Notes under the pieces: model-generated
Told to the model about the DNA's origin: nothing
Databases searched by the model: none
Seen by the model: only the letters and a program-made list of their open reading frames with translations
Translations under genes and position numbers: made by a program
In this document: positions 42,046 through 55,500 of the stretch, piece after piece
Layout of the letters: every line of letters begins with the position of its first letter
How positions within the stretch are numbered: position 1 is the stretch's first letter
Assembly (NCBI RefSeq): GCF_033115175.1
Contig: NC_084850.1
Span: 434,001-498,000, forward strand
Reading direction: 5' to 3'
From: Lepus europaeus
Lineage: Eukaryota; Chordata; Mammalia; Lagomorpha; Leporidae
DNA: 64,000 bases

Positions 42046-45000
42046 TCTTCATTCCATTGGTTCACTCCCAAAATGGCCACTACAGCCGGAGCTGCGTCGA
42101 TCCAAAGCCAGGAGCCAGGTGCTTCCTCCTGGTCTCCCATGCAGGTGCAGGGGCCAAGCACTTGGGCCATCCTCCACTGCACTCCTGGGCCACAGCAGAG
42201 AGCTGGACTGGAAGAGGAGCAACTGGGACTAGAACTCAGTGCCCATATGGGATGCTGGCACCGCAGGCAGAGGATTAACGAAGTGAGCCACGGCGCCGGC
42301 CCCCTCTGTTGAACATTTTAAAACTTTCTAAAATGCTGAAATCTAGCATATGTATACAAAGGTGCAGAAAACATCAACATGTATTTTTTTAAAGGATGAG
42401 TTTTTTTTTAAAATATTTATTTTGAAAGAGTTATATGCAGAGAGAAGGAGAGGCAGAGAGAGAAATGTCGTCCATCCACTGGTTCACTCCCCAGTTGGCC
42501 ACAGCGGCTGGAGCTGTGCTGATCCGAAGCCAAGAGCCAGGAGCTTCTTCCTGGTCTCCTATGTGGGTGCAGGGGCCCAAGGACTCGGGCCATCTTCTGC
42601 TGCTTTCCCAGGTCACAGCAGAGAGCTGGATCAGAAGTGGAGCAGCCAGGACTTGAACCGGCGCCCATATGGGATGCCGGCACTGCAAACAGTGTCTTTA
42701 TACGCTACACCACAGCACATCAACATGTATTTTAAGGACTAATGAGGGCTGGCTCGGTGGTGCAGTAGTTTAATCCTCTACCTGCGGTGCCAGCATCCCA
42801 TATGGGTGCCAGTTCTAGTCCTGGCTGCACCTCTTCCAATCCAGCTCTCTGCTATGGCTTAGGAAAGCAATGGAAGATGGCCCAAGTGCCTGGGCCCCTG
42901 CACCCACGTGGGAGACTCAGGGGAAGCTCCTGGCTCCTGGCTTCGAGCTCCAGCCATCTCGGCCAACTGGAAAGTGAACCAGTGGTTGGAAGACCTTTCT
43001 CTCTGTCTCTCCCTCTCACTGTCTGTAACTCAACCTCTCAGATAAATAATTTTTTTTAAAAAAAGGACAAATGAGAAGGTGAGCACACATTTAACTACTA
43101 CTAAGCCCAGGTGTCCCAGCCTCCACATGTCCCCTCCCTCCAGCCACACCCTCTCTCTTCCCCCTTGTGGGAACCACCATGCTGACATGTATGCTGCTAA
43201 TGTGCATACCTTTGTGTAGCTTTGCTACCTGCGAAGGCATCTGTTTGTAATACTATTTAGCATTCCTTGCTCTTGAAATTTATATAAAAGAAATCACGTG
43301 GCTTTGTTTTTCTGTGTTTGGTTTATTTTGTCCAGTGTTATGATTATAAAATTCATTCATGTTTTTTCAAGATTTATTTTATTTATTTGAAAGAGTTACA
43401 GAGATGTAGACACACAGAGAGAGAGGTCTTCCATCAGCTGGATCACTCCCCAAATGGCCACAACAACTGAGCTGAGCCAATCCGAAGCCAGGAGCCAGGA
43501 GTTTCTTTCAGGTCTCCCACGTGGGTGCAGGGGCCCAAGCACTTGGGCCATCTTCCACTGCTTTCCCGGACACATTAGCAGGAAGCTGGATCTTAAGTGG
43601 AGCAGCTGGGAGTTGAATCGGTGCCCATATGGGATGCTGGCACTGCAAGCCAGGGCTTTAAACTGCTGCACCACAGCGCCAGCTCCCATTAATGTTTTTT
43701 CGAATCTGTTGTTTATTTTCATGGCTGAATAGTAGTGCATTGTTGAATATATTACGCATTCTAATCTTGATGGAGTGGTGAGTTGCTTCCAGTAATGGTT
43801 ATTGGAACATTAGTGTACCTGTCTCCAGGGGATATTGCCTACAGATGCAATTTCTGGGCCCTTCCACATGCATGTATTCGACTTTGGAATACAATCAAAT
43901 GCTTTCCCAAAACAGTGGCACCCGTCTACTCTCCCAACCAGTCATGATTGAGAGTTTCTATTGCTCCACATCATTGCCAACATTTATTATTGTTCGCCTA
44001 AGTTTTGCAAAGTGTGTAGTGGTATCACATTGTATTTTTTAAGTCAAGGTGTAATTTACATACAATAAAATACACATAACAAAGTTATCTACTTGTATTA
44101 CCAAGCAAGCACTTTTGAGTTGCCACTGTAAAAGTATTTTCTAATGGCACATCATCGTGAAGGTACTTATACATTCTTTTTTTTTTTTAAGAATACCCAT
44201 TTATTGATTTTTTTCTAAAGATTTTATTTATTTGAGTGGTAGAGTTACAGACAGAGAGAGGGAGAGACAAAGAGAGAGAGAGAGAGGTCTTCCATCCACT
44301 GGTTCACTCCCCAAATGGCTGCAATGGCCAAAGCTGTGCTGATCTGAAGCCAGGAACCAGGAGCTTCTTCCTGGTCTCCCATGGAGGTGCAGGGCCCAAG
44401 GACTTGGGCCATCCTCCACTGCTGTCACAGGCCACAGCAGAGAGCTGGATCGGAAGAGGAGCAGCTAGGACTAGAACCAGCACCCATATGGGATGGGATG
44501 TATGGGATGCCAGCTCCACAGGCAGAGGCTTAGCCTGCTATGCCACAGTGTCAGCTCCCAAGAGCACTCATACTTTCACAGTAGAAACAGAAAGAGGCTC
44601 CACCTGGTTGGCCTATGTTTCTCTCTTCAAGTACCCTGCCTTCCCTCTACCCTGCCTGTGGGTCCCAGCTCCCTTTGGAGGTAAGTGGACAGGGCCTCAG
44701 AGGGGTTTATGGACTTGCTCAGGTCTCAGTAGTGGAGCCTGGATTTGAACTTGGCTCTGTCTCAAAGGCATTGCTATCCCTCACTATGTTAGAAACACAG
44801 TCTTTTGTGCTACAGTAGCATTTTCCTCTGAGGCAGGAATGAGTCTGGCTGGCCTCCATACCACATGGTGTGTGCTCAGGAAAAATGCATTGAATGCATG
44901 ATTGGAATGGATGATGCTATAAGCATGCAGATCTCTCTGCCTACTCTTCTGTCTCCCTGGGAGTAACAATATGGCAAGCCAAAAAGGCTCATGGGAATGC

Positions 45001-48000
45001 ATGTGTTCTCTATTTTTAGAAAACATTTATGTATTTATTTATTTGAAAGAGTTACAGAGAGGGAGAGAGAAAGGTCTTCCATTTGCTGGTTCACTCCCCA
45101 GTTGGCCGCCATGGGAAGGACTGAGCCAGGTGGAAGCCAGGAGCCAGGAGCTTCCTCCAGGTCTCCCATGTGAGTGGCAGGGGCCCAAGTACGTGGGCCA
45201 TCTTCCACTGCTTTTCCCAGGCCATAGCAGGGAACTGGAGCAGCTGGGAAATGAACTGGCGTCCACATGGGTTGCTGGTGTCACATGTGACAGCCTCATC
45301 TGCAGCATCGGCCGCTGTGTTCTCTGTTTTGTAAGAACAGTTCTTTATAGATGACACCCAAGATTGGTAGTTCTTAGAAGAGAGAATGGGGGGAGAGGGC
45401 CAGGAACAGGCTGGGCAGATGTGGAGGGGAGTCTGGCCATCTGTGGGGCACATGGTCAGGTGCACCCATAGAGGAAGGAGTCAGTGCTGAAATGGAGGGG
45501 AGGGGGGGTCCACAAGATGAACTCCACTTCCCCAGGCTGTGCTGTGCTGTCTTGAAAGCACCCATGGTGCACACGTGTGTCAGTGTTTATGTGTAAGGCT
45601 TTCTGTGGAGCGAAGGGAACACATGCGATTCTCCTACTGTTTGCAGCTTGCAGAACACCTACTTGGGTTTCTTGTTTCCCAATGCAGACAGAGTATACCA
45701 AGAGCCCAAGCACAACCCTCCCATCCAGCGTGTCTTCCTGCAGGTCCCTGTCATCCAGCGAGGATGGCCCCAGTGGTCACTCCAGCCTCTTGAACAAGGA
45801 GCTTGCCCGAAACTTGCAGGAGAGCGTCAAGCACCGCATCCTCTACCTGTCAGAGCAGCTGCGGGTGGAGAAGACCAGTCGGGATGAGAACACCATGGGC
45901 TACCTCAAGCTGGTGTCCAGAGCTGACCGGCACCAGGCCCCGTACATCCGGCAGGCCTTTGAGAAGGTGAACCAGCGCACCTCTGCCACCATCGCGCAGA
46001 TCGAGCGAAGGCTCCGTCAGTGTCACCAGCAGCTGCGGGAGCTGGAGGAAGGCTGCAGGCCCAAGGACTCAGTGCTGAAGGCAGAGGGCAAGCTGGGCAA
46101 CAGCTGTGAGTCCCCGACGCAGGACAGGAAGGAGAGCTTGGCCGCCAGCCTGCAGGATGGTGCGGAGAGCTGCTTTGCAGGCTCCCAGCCGGGGAAGTTC
46201 CCAGAGCCAAGGTGTGGGGCCCAGCATCGGAACTTGCTGTTGCACCAAGCCAAGGAAGAGCTGAAAGAAGTCAAGCAGCTCCCCTCTAGCCTGCAGGTGT
46301 CCTGTCAGAGCCTGAAGCACAAGTATCTGATGGACCTGCAGTTGTCTCTGGAGTCCCTGCAGGAGGAGAAATGCAGGTGAGGCAAGCCTTTCTCACACCG
46401 TGGTGTGGGGGACTAAGAGCAGGTGAGGGACAACCCCCAGGCCTCCGCTGTGGGACAGTGGGAGGGAGCGGGCTGCAGAGGCAGGGTGAGGGCACGTGGG
46501 AAGGACAGGTTCATGCTTCTGTTAGCCACTTGGCCCTGTGCTGGGCCTGCACCTGCCTTGCCCCTTGCTGGCAAATAAGGATGCAGCTGGGTGGGCCCTG
46601 CCAAGGCAGTAAGACAGCAGCTGCCCTTGACCACAGTAGGACAAGTCTGCAGCACCTGGTCCTAGTTAGGGACCTGCTGTGTTCTGGTGCTGTCTGCTGG
46701 GAAGCTCTGCCTGCCCCATCTCTCAGCCGTATGCCTCACTGAGCCAGGGCACGAGGTGGAGTATTGGATACTCTTGTCAAAAATGACTGCCTTCTGGTGA
46801 ATGCTTTCTCTCCACCTCGAAGTGGCTTCATTTTATTCCCCTTACAGCAAGACTAGGGCCCACCGATTAGAAAAAGTGGAGGCATACTTGATCTCTCAGG
46901 GGACCCTCCCTACTCCTCTCGGGATCCTTCCTGAGGGCCCCGCGGCCCATCTCGCCACCATCTAGGCATCCTCCCGACAGCCCAGCCAGGGCGGGTGGTG
47001 CGGGCGAACCAGCGCTCCTGCCTTGTGCATGAACATGAGAGCTCTGCAGTCCTTTTAGTGTCTACATGTATGCGGACACCTCAGTAAGCTCATGGTGCTG
47101 TGGCCTGTGTAGACTGGGCCTCTGCCTGTGGCGCCAGCACCCACGTGGGCACCGGTTCCTGTCCTGGCTCCTCCTCCTCTAGCCCAGCTCCCTGCTAATG
47201 ACCTGGGGGAGCTGTGTGGGAGTGGCCCGGATGCTTGGGCCCCTGCACCCACATGGAGGACCCAGAAGAGGCTCCTGGCTCCTGGCTTTAGATCAGCCTG
47301 GCTTCAGCCATTGCAGCCATTTTGGGGGTGAACCAGTGGATGGAAGACCTCTCTTTCTCTGTCTCTCCCTCTCTCTGTGGCTCTGCCTTTCAGATAAGTG
47401 AATAAAATTTTAAAAAAGTTCATGGAAATGGAATTAACAGGCAAGTGTATTCGGGTACAAAAAGTTGTGAAATCTAGCCCTACTTTTTTTTCGTAATATG
47501 CACTTTTCCTAAAGATTTATTTTATTTATTTGAAAGGCAGAGTTACAGAGAGGCAGAGGCAGAGAGTGAGCGAGAGCGAGAGCGAGAGCGAGAGAGAGGT
47601 CTTCCATCTGCTACTTTACTCCCCAGATGGCTACAGCAGCTGGAGGTCTGCCGATCTGAAGTCAGGAGCCAGGAGCCTCCTCCTGGTCTCCCACATGGGT
47701 GCAGGGGCCCAAAGACTTGGGCCAGCTTCTACTGCTTTCCCAGGCCATAGCAGAGAGCTGGATGGGAAGTGAAGCAGCTGGGACTCAACCTGGCACCCAT
47801 ATAGGATGCCGGCACTGCAGGCAGTGGCTTTACCCACTACGCCACAGCACCGGCCCCCTTCATGAACTTTTTTTTTTTTTTGACAGGCAGAGTGGACAGT
47901 GAGAGAGAGAGACAGAGAGAAAGGTCTTCCTTTTGCCGTTGGTTCACCCTCCAATGGCCGCCGCGGTAGGCGCGCTGCGGCCAGCGCACCGCGCCGATCC

Positions 48001-49110
48001 GATGGCAGGAGCCAGGGGCTTATCCTGGTCTCCCATGGGGTACAGGGCCCAAGCACTTGGGCCATCCTCCTCTGCACTCCCTGGCCACAGCAGAGAGCTG
48101 GCCTGGAAGAGGGGCAACCGGGACAGGATCGGTGCCCCGACCGGGACTAGAACCCGGTGTGCCGGCGCCGCAAGGCGGAGGATTAGCCTAGTAAGCCGCG
48201 GCGCCGGCCATCTTCATGAACTTTTTGAAGACTCCTTGTTTATATGGGTTTCCAAATTTTTAGATCAAAATAAACTTTTTTAGTTCAGTCTTCCATGAGC
48301 TTTCTTTTTAAATCATGTTTATTAGGCAATAGTTTGTAATTTATAAAAAATATTATACTGGGGTCAGCACTGTGGCTTAATGGGTAAAGCCGCTGCCTGC
48401 AGTGCCAGCATCCCATATGGGTACTAGTTTGAGTCTCGGCTGCTCCACTTCCGATGCAACTCTCTGCTATGGTGTGGGAAAGCAATAGAAGATGGCCCAA
48501 GTCCTGCAACCGCGTGGGGAACCCAGAGGATACTCCTGGCTCCTGGCTTCGGTTCATCTCAGCTCCAGCCGTTGTGGCAACTTGGGGAGTGAACCAGCAG
48601 ATGGAAGACCTCTCTCTTTCTCTCTACCTCTGCCTCTCTGTAACTCTGCCTTTCAAGTGAATAAATAAATCTTTAAAAATAAAAAAATAAAAAATTACCC
48701 TGACATACACAAACTTTCCTGAAAATGGTAATTAAAAACAACTGCTACTACCCCCTCACGTTCAATCTAGATTGGTTTAATCTTGAAGTGTAATCTGATA
48801 ATAATGAGCACCAGGCCGGCGCCGTGGCTTAACAGGCTAATCCTCCGGCTTGCGGCGCCGGCACACTGGGTTCTAGTTCCAGTTGGGGCGCTGGATTCTA
48901 TCCCGGTTGCCCCTCTTCCAGGCCAGCTCTCTGCTGTGGCCCGGGAGGGCAGTGGAGAATGGCCCAAGTGCTTGGGCCCTGCACCCGCATGGGAGACCAG
49001 GAGAAGCACCTGGCTCCTGGCTTCGGATCAGCGCGATGCGCCGGCTGCAGCAGCTGTCCACGGCAAAAGGAAGACCTTTCTCTCTGTCTCTCACTATCCA
49101 CTCTGCCTGT

Positions 49111-49159
<49 letters not shown>

Positions 49160-52100
49160 ACCAAAGCTTCAAGTCCTGGACAAGATGAAATATTTGTAAG
49201 CCTTCTGGATACTCGGATTGATTGATATTAATAAGGGAACCAGTTTTTGATGTTGTAAAAGAAATGTGTTCATCTCCAATGGCAATTTTAAGCTCCTGCC
49301 AGCCCACTCAGTCAGCAGGGGGCTGCAAAGCAACATCTTCTTTGGTCATTTTACCATCATCAATTATTCTCTTCAGCTCCTCCATCTCCCTTTTCTGTAC
49401 CTAAGCCTCTTTTCCAATCGTGACGTAATTTTTGTAATTTGTTACTGCTGGCATATCTCAGTTTCCTGTTGGGTCGGAACTCAACCTCCAGGAACGCGTG
49501 GCCAAACCTGTCCTTGTGATGTACATAGTGGCATAGAGAAGTCACTCTCCATGGCTGGTAAAAAGCAACCAAGAATGAACTTTAGAGCAAACCATACCGC
49601 TACAGTCTGCATCCAGCGCTGATGTTTAGCCATGAACTTTCTTTTTTTTTTTTTTTTTTTTGATTTTTGACAGGCAGAGTGGACAGTAGAGGGAGACAGA
49701 GAGAAAGGTCTTCCTTTTTGCCATTGGTTCACCCTCCAATGGCCGCCGCAGCTGGCGCGCTGCAGCCAGCGCACCGCGCTGATCCGAAGCCAGGAGCCAG
49801 GTGCTTATTCTGGTCTCCAATAGGGTGCAGGGCCCAAGGACTTGGGCCATCCTGCACTGCACTCCCTGGCCACAGCAGAGAGCTGGCCTGGAAGAGGGGC
49901 AACCGGGACAGGATCGGTGCCCCGACCGGGACTAGAACCCGGTGTGCTGGCGCCGCAAGGTGGAGGATTAGCCTGTTAAGCCACGGCGCCGACCGAACTT
50001 TCTTTTTAATATTTATTTATTTGACGGAGGGAGGGAGGGGAGGAGGGAGAGAGAGAGAGAGAGAGAGAGCGCTTCCCAGTTTGCCAGTTTACTCCAGAAA
50101 TGCTGGGGGGCTGGGACTGAGTCAGGCCAAACCTGGGAGCTAGGAACTCAACCTAGGTCTCCCATGTAGGTGACAGGAACCCAATTACTTCAGCCGTCAT
50201 GGCTGCTTCCCAGGGTCTGCATAGGAGGAAACAAGTCAGAGCTAGGAATCAAACCCGGGAACCCTGATGTGGGATGCATGCGTCTTAAGCCATGTCCTAA
50301 ATGCTAGACTAAACTACACCTGCCCCATCCATGAACTTTTTGAAGTACCCACATATGTAGAATTTGAGTTACTTTTAGGTGGGCTGCAGAATCACCTCTT
50401 AACAGTTCCATGTCGTCCCACCTCTTATAGTCCACAGTGGGGTTTAAATTTCAACATGTTTTGGTGGGGATATTCAAACCACATCAGCCCCAAACTGTTG
50501 GGAGTCCTAGCTCCCAGTACCTGGGAATGTCATTTATAATATAAGACATCACGTGGAAACAGGGCTGTGGCAGAGGGATGAGCGGCACTGACACGCAGTC
50601 ATGCTGCAGCCAGGTGGGCCCCGACTCCAGCAGCACTGGTGTCTCAGGAGAAGGGGGCTCTGGACGGCCGTGTGCGTCAGGAGGAAGGCCATAGAACACG
50701 AGGGCCGGGAGCGCCGGGAGCGCCGGGAGCCAGCGAGGCCCAGAGCACGTTCACCTCGCAGTCCCCAAGGGGCCCGCCCTGCCGCCCCTGGTTCCCGGAC
50801 CCCTAGCTGCTGGGAAGGCTGTGGGGTCTCTGGCCTGTTGTTCCCGCAGCCCCTGGACACTCCTGAATTCACCTTGGCCTTGGGCTCTTCTCATCTCTCC
50901 TTGAATGGTCTGCCCAAACTACCGTGCTCCATCACGACCTCTCCACTTACTGTTCTGTGAACATTTTTATTGAGGTGCGTTTGCTTACAGTGAAATTCCT
51001 TGTAAGCGTGGCTATGCGATATAATGAGCTTTTACCAGAGCCATACTGGGCAAGTCAGATCCCAATAAAGAGCTTCTCTCCCCAGAAAGTTCCCTCATGT
51101 ACTCTTCCTGTCTTTGCTTCTTCCACTCAGTGTACTTGCTTGGAGATTCATCCAAGTTTCAGAATGTGTGCAGGGCCCACTCAAGAACCGAAAGTTACTT
51201 ACCCATGAGTTCGCTCCAACTGGAGCTATTGTGAAAGAAGCAGCTGTGAACACTCTTGCATGAGTCTCTAAACATCCGCTTTCCTGTGTGGAGTTGTTGC
51301 CTACTAGGCTGAGTGTATGCTTTAGTGTTAAAGAATCTGATAGACCGCTTGTCCAGAGTGGGTATGAAACATCCAGTTGCTGCCCACACTTTCCAGTGTT
51401 CAGGGTGGTCAGTTCTTTAGATTTCAGCCTTTCAAGTTCAGCCACAACTTGGTGAACTTAAACTCTAAAATTCTGTCACGCTAACCCACGTTTTCTTAAC
51501 CTGAGCACTGTAGACATTTTAAACTAAATGATTGTGGTGGGGACTTCCTGTGCATTGGAGGATTAGCCGTGGCCCTGGTCTCTACCCACTGGATGCCAGT
51601 AGCACCCTACATTCGTTTCCTACTGCTGCCATTGCAAGTGATCCTCAACTTGGTGGCTGAAAACAGCAGAAATGTAGTCTTTCACAGTTCTGCAGGCCGG
51701 AAATCTGGAATCAGTGTCACAGGAGACTCAAGGGGAAAATCCATTCCTTTTCTTGTTCCGCTTCTGCTGGTTACTGCATCCCTTAGTTTGTGGCCACGAT
51801 CATTCCAATCTTTTTTTTTTAACTTATACACATTAATAAGGATTTAAAAAAAAAATTTGTTGGGACCGGCGCCATGGCTCATTTGGTTAATCCTCCGCCT
51901 GTGGCGCCGGCATCCCATATGGGCGCCGGGTTCTGGTCCCGGTTGTTCCTCTTCCAGTCCAGCTCTCTGCTGTGGCCCAGGAAGGCAGTGGAGGATGGCC
52001 CAGGTCCTTGGGCCCTGCACCCGCATGGGAGACCAGGAGGAAGCACCTGACTCCTGGCTTCGGATCAGCGCAGCGCCAGCCATAGCGGCTATTTGGGGGT

Positions 52101-52470
52101 GAACCAATGGGAGGAAGACCTTTCTCTGTCTCTGTCTCTCACTGTCTATACTCTACCTGTCAAATAAAAAAATATTTGTTTACTTGAAAAAAAGAGTTGT
52201 AGGGGAGGGGAGATTGAGAGAGAGAGCGAGAGCGAGAGCGAGAGCGAGAGCGAGAGAGAGAGAGAGAGCCATTTCTGCTGCTTTCCCGGGACATTCGCAG
52301 GGAGCTGCATCAGAAGTGGAGTAGCCAGGACTCGAACTGGTGACCAAATGAGATGCTGGCACTGCAAGCGGTGGCATAACTAGCCATGCCACAGTGCCGG
52401 CCCCTCTAATAATTTTTTTGTAAAGATTTATTTATTTATTTGAAAGGCAGAGTTACACAGAGAGAAGGAG

Positions 52471-52515
<45 letters not shown>

Positions 52516-55500
52516 GTCTTCCATCTGCTGGTTCACTCCCCAAATGGCCGCAATGGAAAAAGCTGGGCCAGACCAAAGCCAGGAACCAGGAGCTTCTTCC
52601 AGGTCACCCACGCGGGTGCAGGGGCCCAAGCATGGGCCATCTTCTGCTTTCACAGGCCACAGCAGAGAGCTGGATCAGCAGTGGAGCAGCCAAGATTTGA
52701 ACCGACGCCCATATGGGATGCTGGCACAGCAGGTGGCGGCTTTACCCGATATGCCACAGTGTCAACCTCTTTTTTAAAGATTTATTTATTTATTTGGTAG
52801 ACAAAATTACAGAGAGGGGAAGAGACAGAAAGAGAGAGATCTTCCATTTGCTGATTCATTCCCCAAATGGCCATGGTAACTGGGGCTGGGCCAGTCCAAG
52901 CCAGGAGCTTGGAACGCCATCAGTATCTCTCACATGGGTGGTAGGGACTCAACCACTAGGATCATGTTCAGCTGTTTTCCCATGTGCATTAGCAGGGAGC
53001 TGGATAGGAAGTAGAGCAGCCTGGACTCCAAACAGAGCACATACAGAATGCTGGCATCACAGGCAGTGCTTAAACTGTTCCCCCATGATGCAGGCCCCAT
53101 CATTTCAATATTCAAGGCCACCATCTTCAACTCTCTCTTTGCTCTGTCTAAACATGGTCTTCTTTCTGTGTGTCTAGTCTCCACCACCCCCCACCCCCTC
53201 TCATAAGAATACATGTGATTGGGGCTAGCACTGTGGTGTAGCAGGTTAAGTTGCTATCTGCATTGCCAGCCTCCGGATATAGGTGGTAGTTTGGGTCCCA
53301 GCTGCTCCACTTCCTATCCAGTTCCCTACTAATGGCCTGGGAAAGCAGCAGAGGATGGCCCAAGTCCTTGGGCCCCTGTGTCCATGTGGGAGACCCGGAT
53401 GAGGCTTTTGGCTCTTGGCTTCGACCTGACCTAGTCCTGGCTATTTCAGCCATCTGAGGAGTGAACCAACTGATGGAAGATCTCCCTCTCGGTCTCTGTC
53501 TCTCCTTCTCTCTCTGAAACTCTAACTTTCAAATAAATAAATAAATCTTTAAAAAAAGAAATATGTGTGATTGCATTTATTTTAATAGACAATTTTTTTC
53601 TTTTTAAAAATTATTTGAGAGGCAGAGCTACAAACAGAGAGAGAGACAGACAGAAAGATCTTCCATCTGCTGGTTTACTCCTCAAATGGCCACAGTGGCC
53701 AGAGCTGGCTGATCTGAAGCCAGGAGCCAGGAGCCAGGAGCTTTTTCTGGGTCTCCCACATGGGTGCAGGGGCCCAAGGACTTGGGCCATCTTCTGCTGC
53801 CTTCCCAGTCCATAAGCAGAGAGCCAGATTGGAAGAGGAGCAGCTAAACACAAACTGGAGCCCATATAGGATGCTGGCGCCGAAGGTGGAGGCTGAAACT
53901 AACACACTAGTGATTGCATTTAGCCCCGACAAGGGTAATCCAGAATAATCTCTACAATTCTGTACCCTTTACCTGATCACTTGTGGAAAATCCTTTCTTT
54001 GCCATATAAAGTAACATTCACAGTTTCCAGGGATTAGGACGTGGTTATCCTTTGGGGGGGCGGTGCATGTATTAGCCTACCATGTCCTACCTTTGGTCTG
54101 TGACAACCAGAGCTGTCTCCAGTCATTGTCAAATGTCCTTTGAGGGGTAGTTCATCAACAGTTGAGAAGCACTGTCCTAGCTCCGTGAAACTAGTGCCTG
54201 CAACGTGACGGCCACATCACTGATGACCAGTGATGTTGAGCTCCCTCTAATGTGCTTATTGAGATCCCCAGCCACTCTATCCCTTCCTTCCCTACTTTCT
54301 CTTTCCTGGTGCTACTCACCACCTAAAGCGATCTCCATTGTGCACATATTCATTTGCATTGTCTTGTTCTCATAAAAATGTTAGACCATTCAGGGCAGCT
54401 ACCTTGTTTGAGTCACTGCCAAAAACTTTTTGGTATATGATGGCTGTTCTGTGAGTACCTGCTTCCTGGATGAATCGCAGTGCTTTATTCCTCCCTCAAG
54501 CTGACCTAGGTCTCTCTCTGGGCCTGCCACCCCATCCCCAACATGTGCCAACACCACATCTGCTGTGTCTTGGGAATATCAGGGCAAGACCAGGAGGGCT
54601 GATTTTGGATTGAGGGCTGGCCCAGCCTCCTCTCCCCGAGGTGTTTCCTGAATGGCCTTAGACGATGGGCCTCCAGTTTGTAATTCTCAGTTTCCACATA
54701 TGGAAGCTGGAGGGAATATTGATCCTCTTATTGGTGGAACTGTTTGGATAATTAAATTAATCAATTCTTGTGTTTGAGCCCCAAGCAGATGCTCATGAAA
54801 CTGAATTCGTAACTTTTTTCTGCTTCCTATCTGCAAACTAAGTCCTGAGAGGTTGAAAAAGAAAAATCGTTAATGGTTCTTGATGAATTCAGCAACAGAG
54901 TCCCCCAGGTTGAGGAGCTGAAGGCTTTGGCCAAGTTCTTGACCTGATCCTGCCTTCCTCTTCTTTCTCTCAGGCAACACCTGTTGAGTTCCTTATCTTT
55001 GCCCCCTTCTCTTCTCCACTAGCATTATGATTCCTCCACCCACCTCATTACTTGGGTTCCTTGTCGTTTTCCAGAAGCTTCTGTAGGCCCGTCTCCACTT
55101 AGCTGACAATCTTCTACCATGTCTCCTTCACAAACTGCTGGCAGAGGTTCTGAGACAAGAAGCTGCTCAAGTCACAAAGCAGCTTGCTTTTTGTCAGGGG
55201 CTGGGGGACAGGAGAATAGGGAGCTGCTGCTTAATCTGTGCAGGGTTTTCTTTTGGGTTGATGAAAGTGTCTGAGTACTAAGTAGTGGTGGCTGTATCAC
55301 ATTGTGAATATGCTAAGTGCCACTTGTCCACTTTTTTTTTTTGACAGGCAGAGTTAGACAGACAGAGACAGAGAGAAAGGTCTTCCTTTTTCCATTGGTT
55401 CACTCCAAAATGGCCGCTACGACCAGTGTGCTGCGGCCGGCGCGCTGTGCCGATCTGAAGCCAGGAGCTAGGTGCTTCTTCCTGGTCTCCCATGTGCGTG

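Larger units (their letters stand above)
47423..48300. repeat. Unassigned old repeat split by two CSINEs
   Basis: Pieces 47423-47509, the short 47858-47873 and 48212-48300 (TTCATGAACTTTTTGAAGAC) look like one widespread old element. A similar string recurs at about 50328. Family not recognised. Confidence 0.4.
51611..54085. mobile_element. Solo-LTR-like relic (MaLR-like) filled with CSINEs
   Basis: Outer parts 51611-51863 and 53910-54085, with CCTAC flanks at 51606-51610 and 54086-54090, a 5-base target duplication. The sequence resembles a common eutherian MaLR-type terminal repeat. No internal coding part. It is an old, decayed copy carrying six CSINE insertions. Family assignment is inference. 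Confidence 0.5.
51485..54174 (-). mobile_element. MER20 hAT element split by a later insertion
   Basis: Left half 51485-51610 (TCTCTACCCACTGGATGCCA ending TAGCACCCTAC) and right half 54086-54174 (TGTGACAACCAGAGCTGTCT, ending GTTGAGAAGCACTG) abut exactly in the MER20 consensus as I recall it. The 2.5 kb between them is a later insertion with CCTAC on both sides. Confidence 0.75.

Noticed and set aside
45577-45687. TEX28 starting at an ATG upstream of exon 2 in the same frame
   Set aside because: The sequence ends in a good acceptor and the 37 upstream codons have no match to TEX28; a spliced MVLK start fits better.
50601-50960. 119-codon frame rich in Arg and Pro
   Set aside because: GC-rich DNA yields long chance frames; no family match or exon signals.
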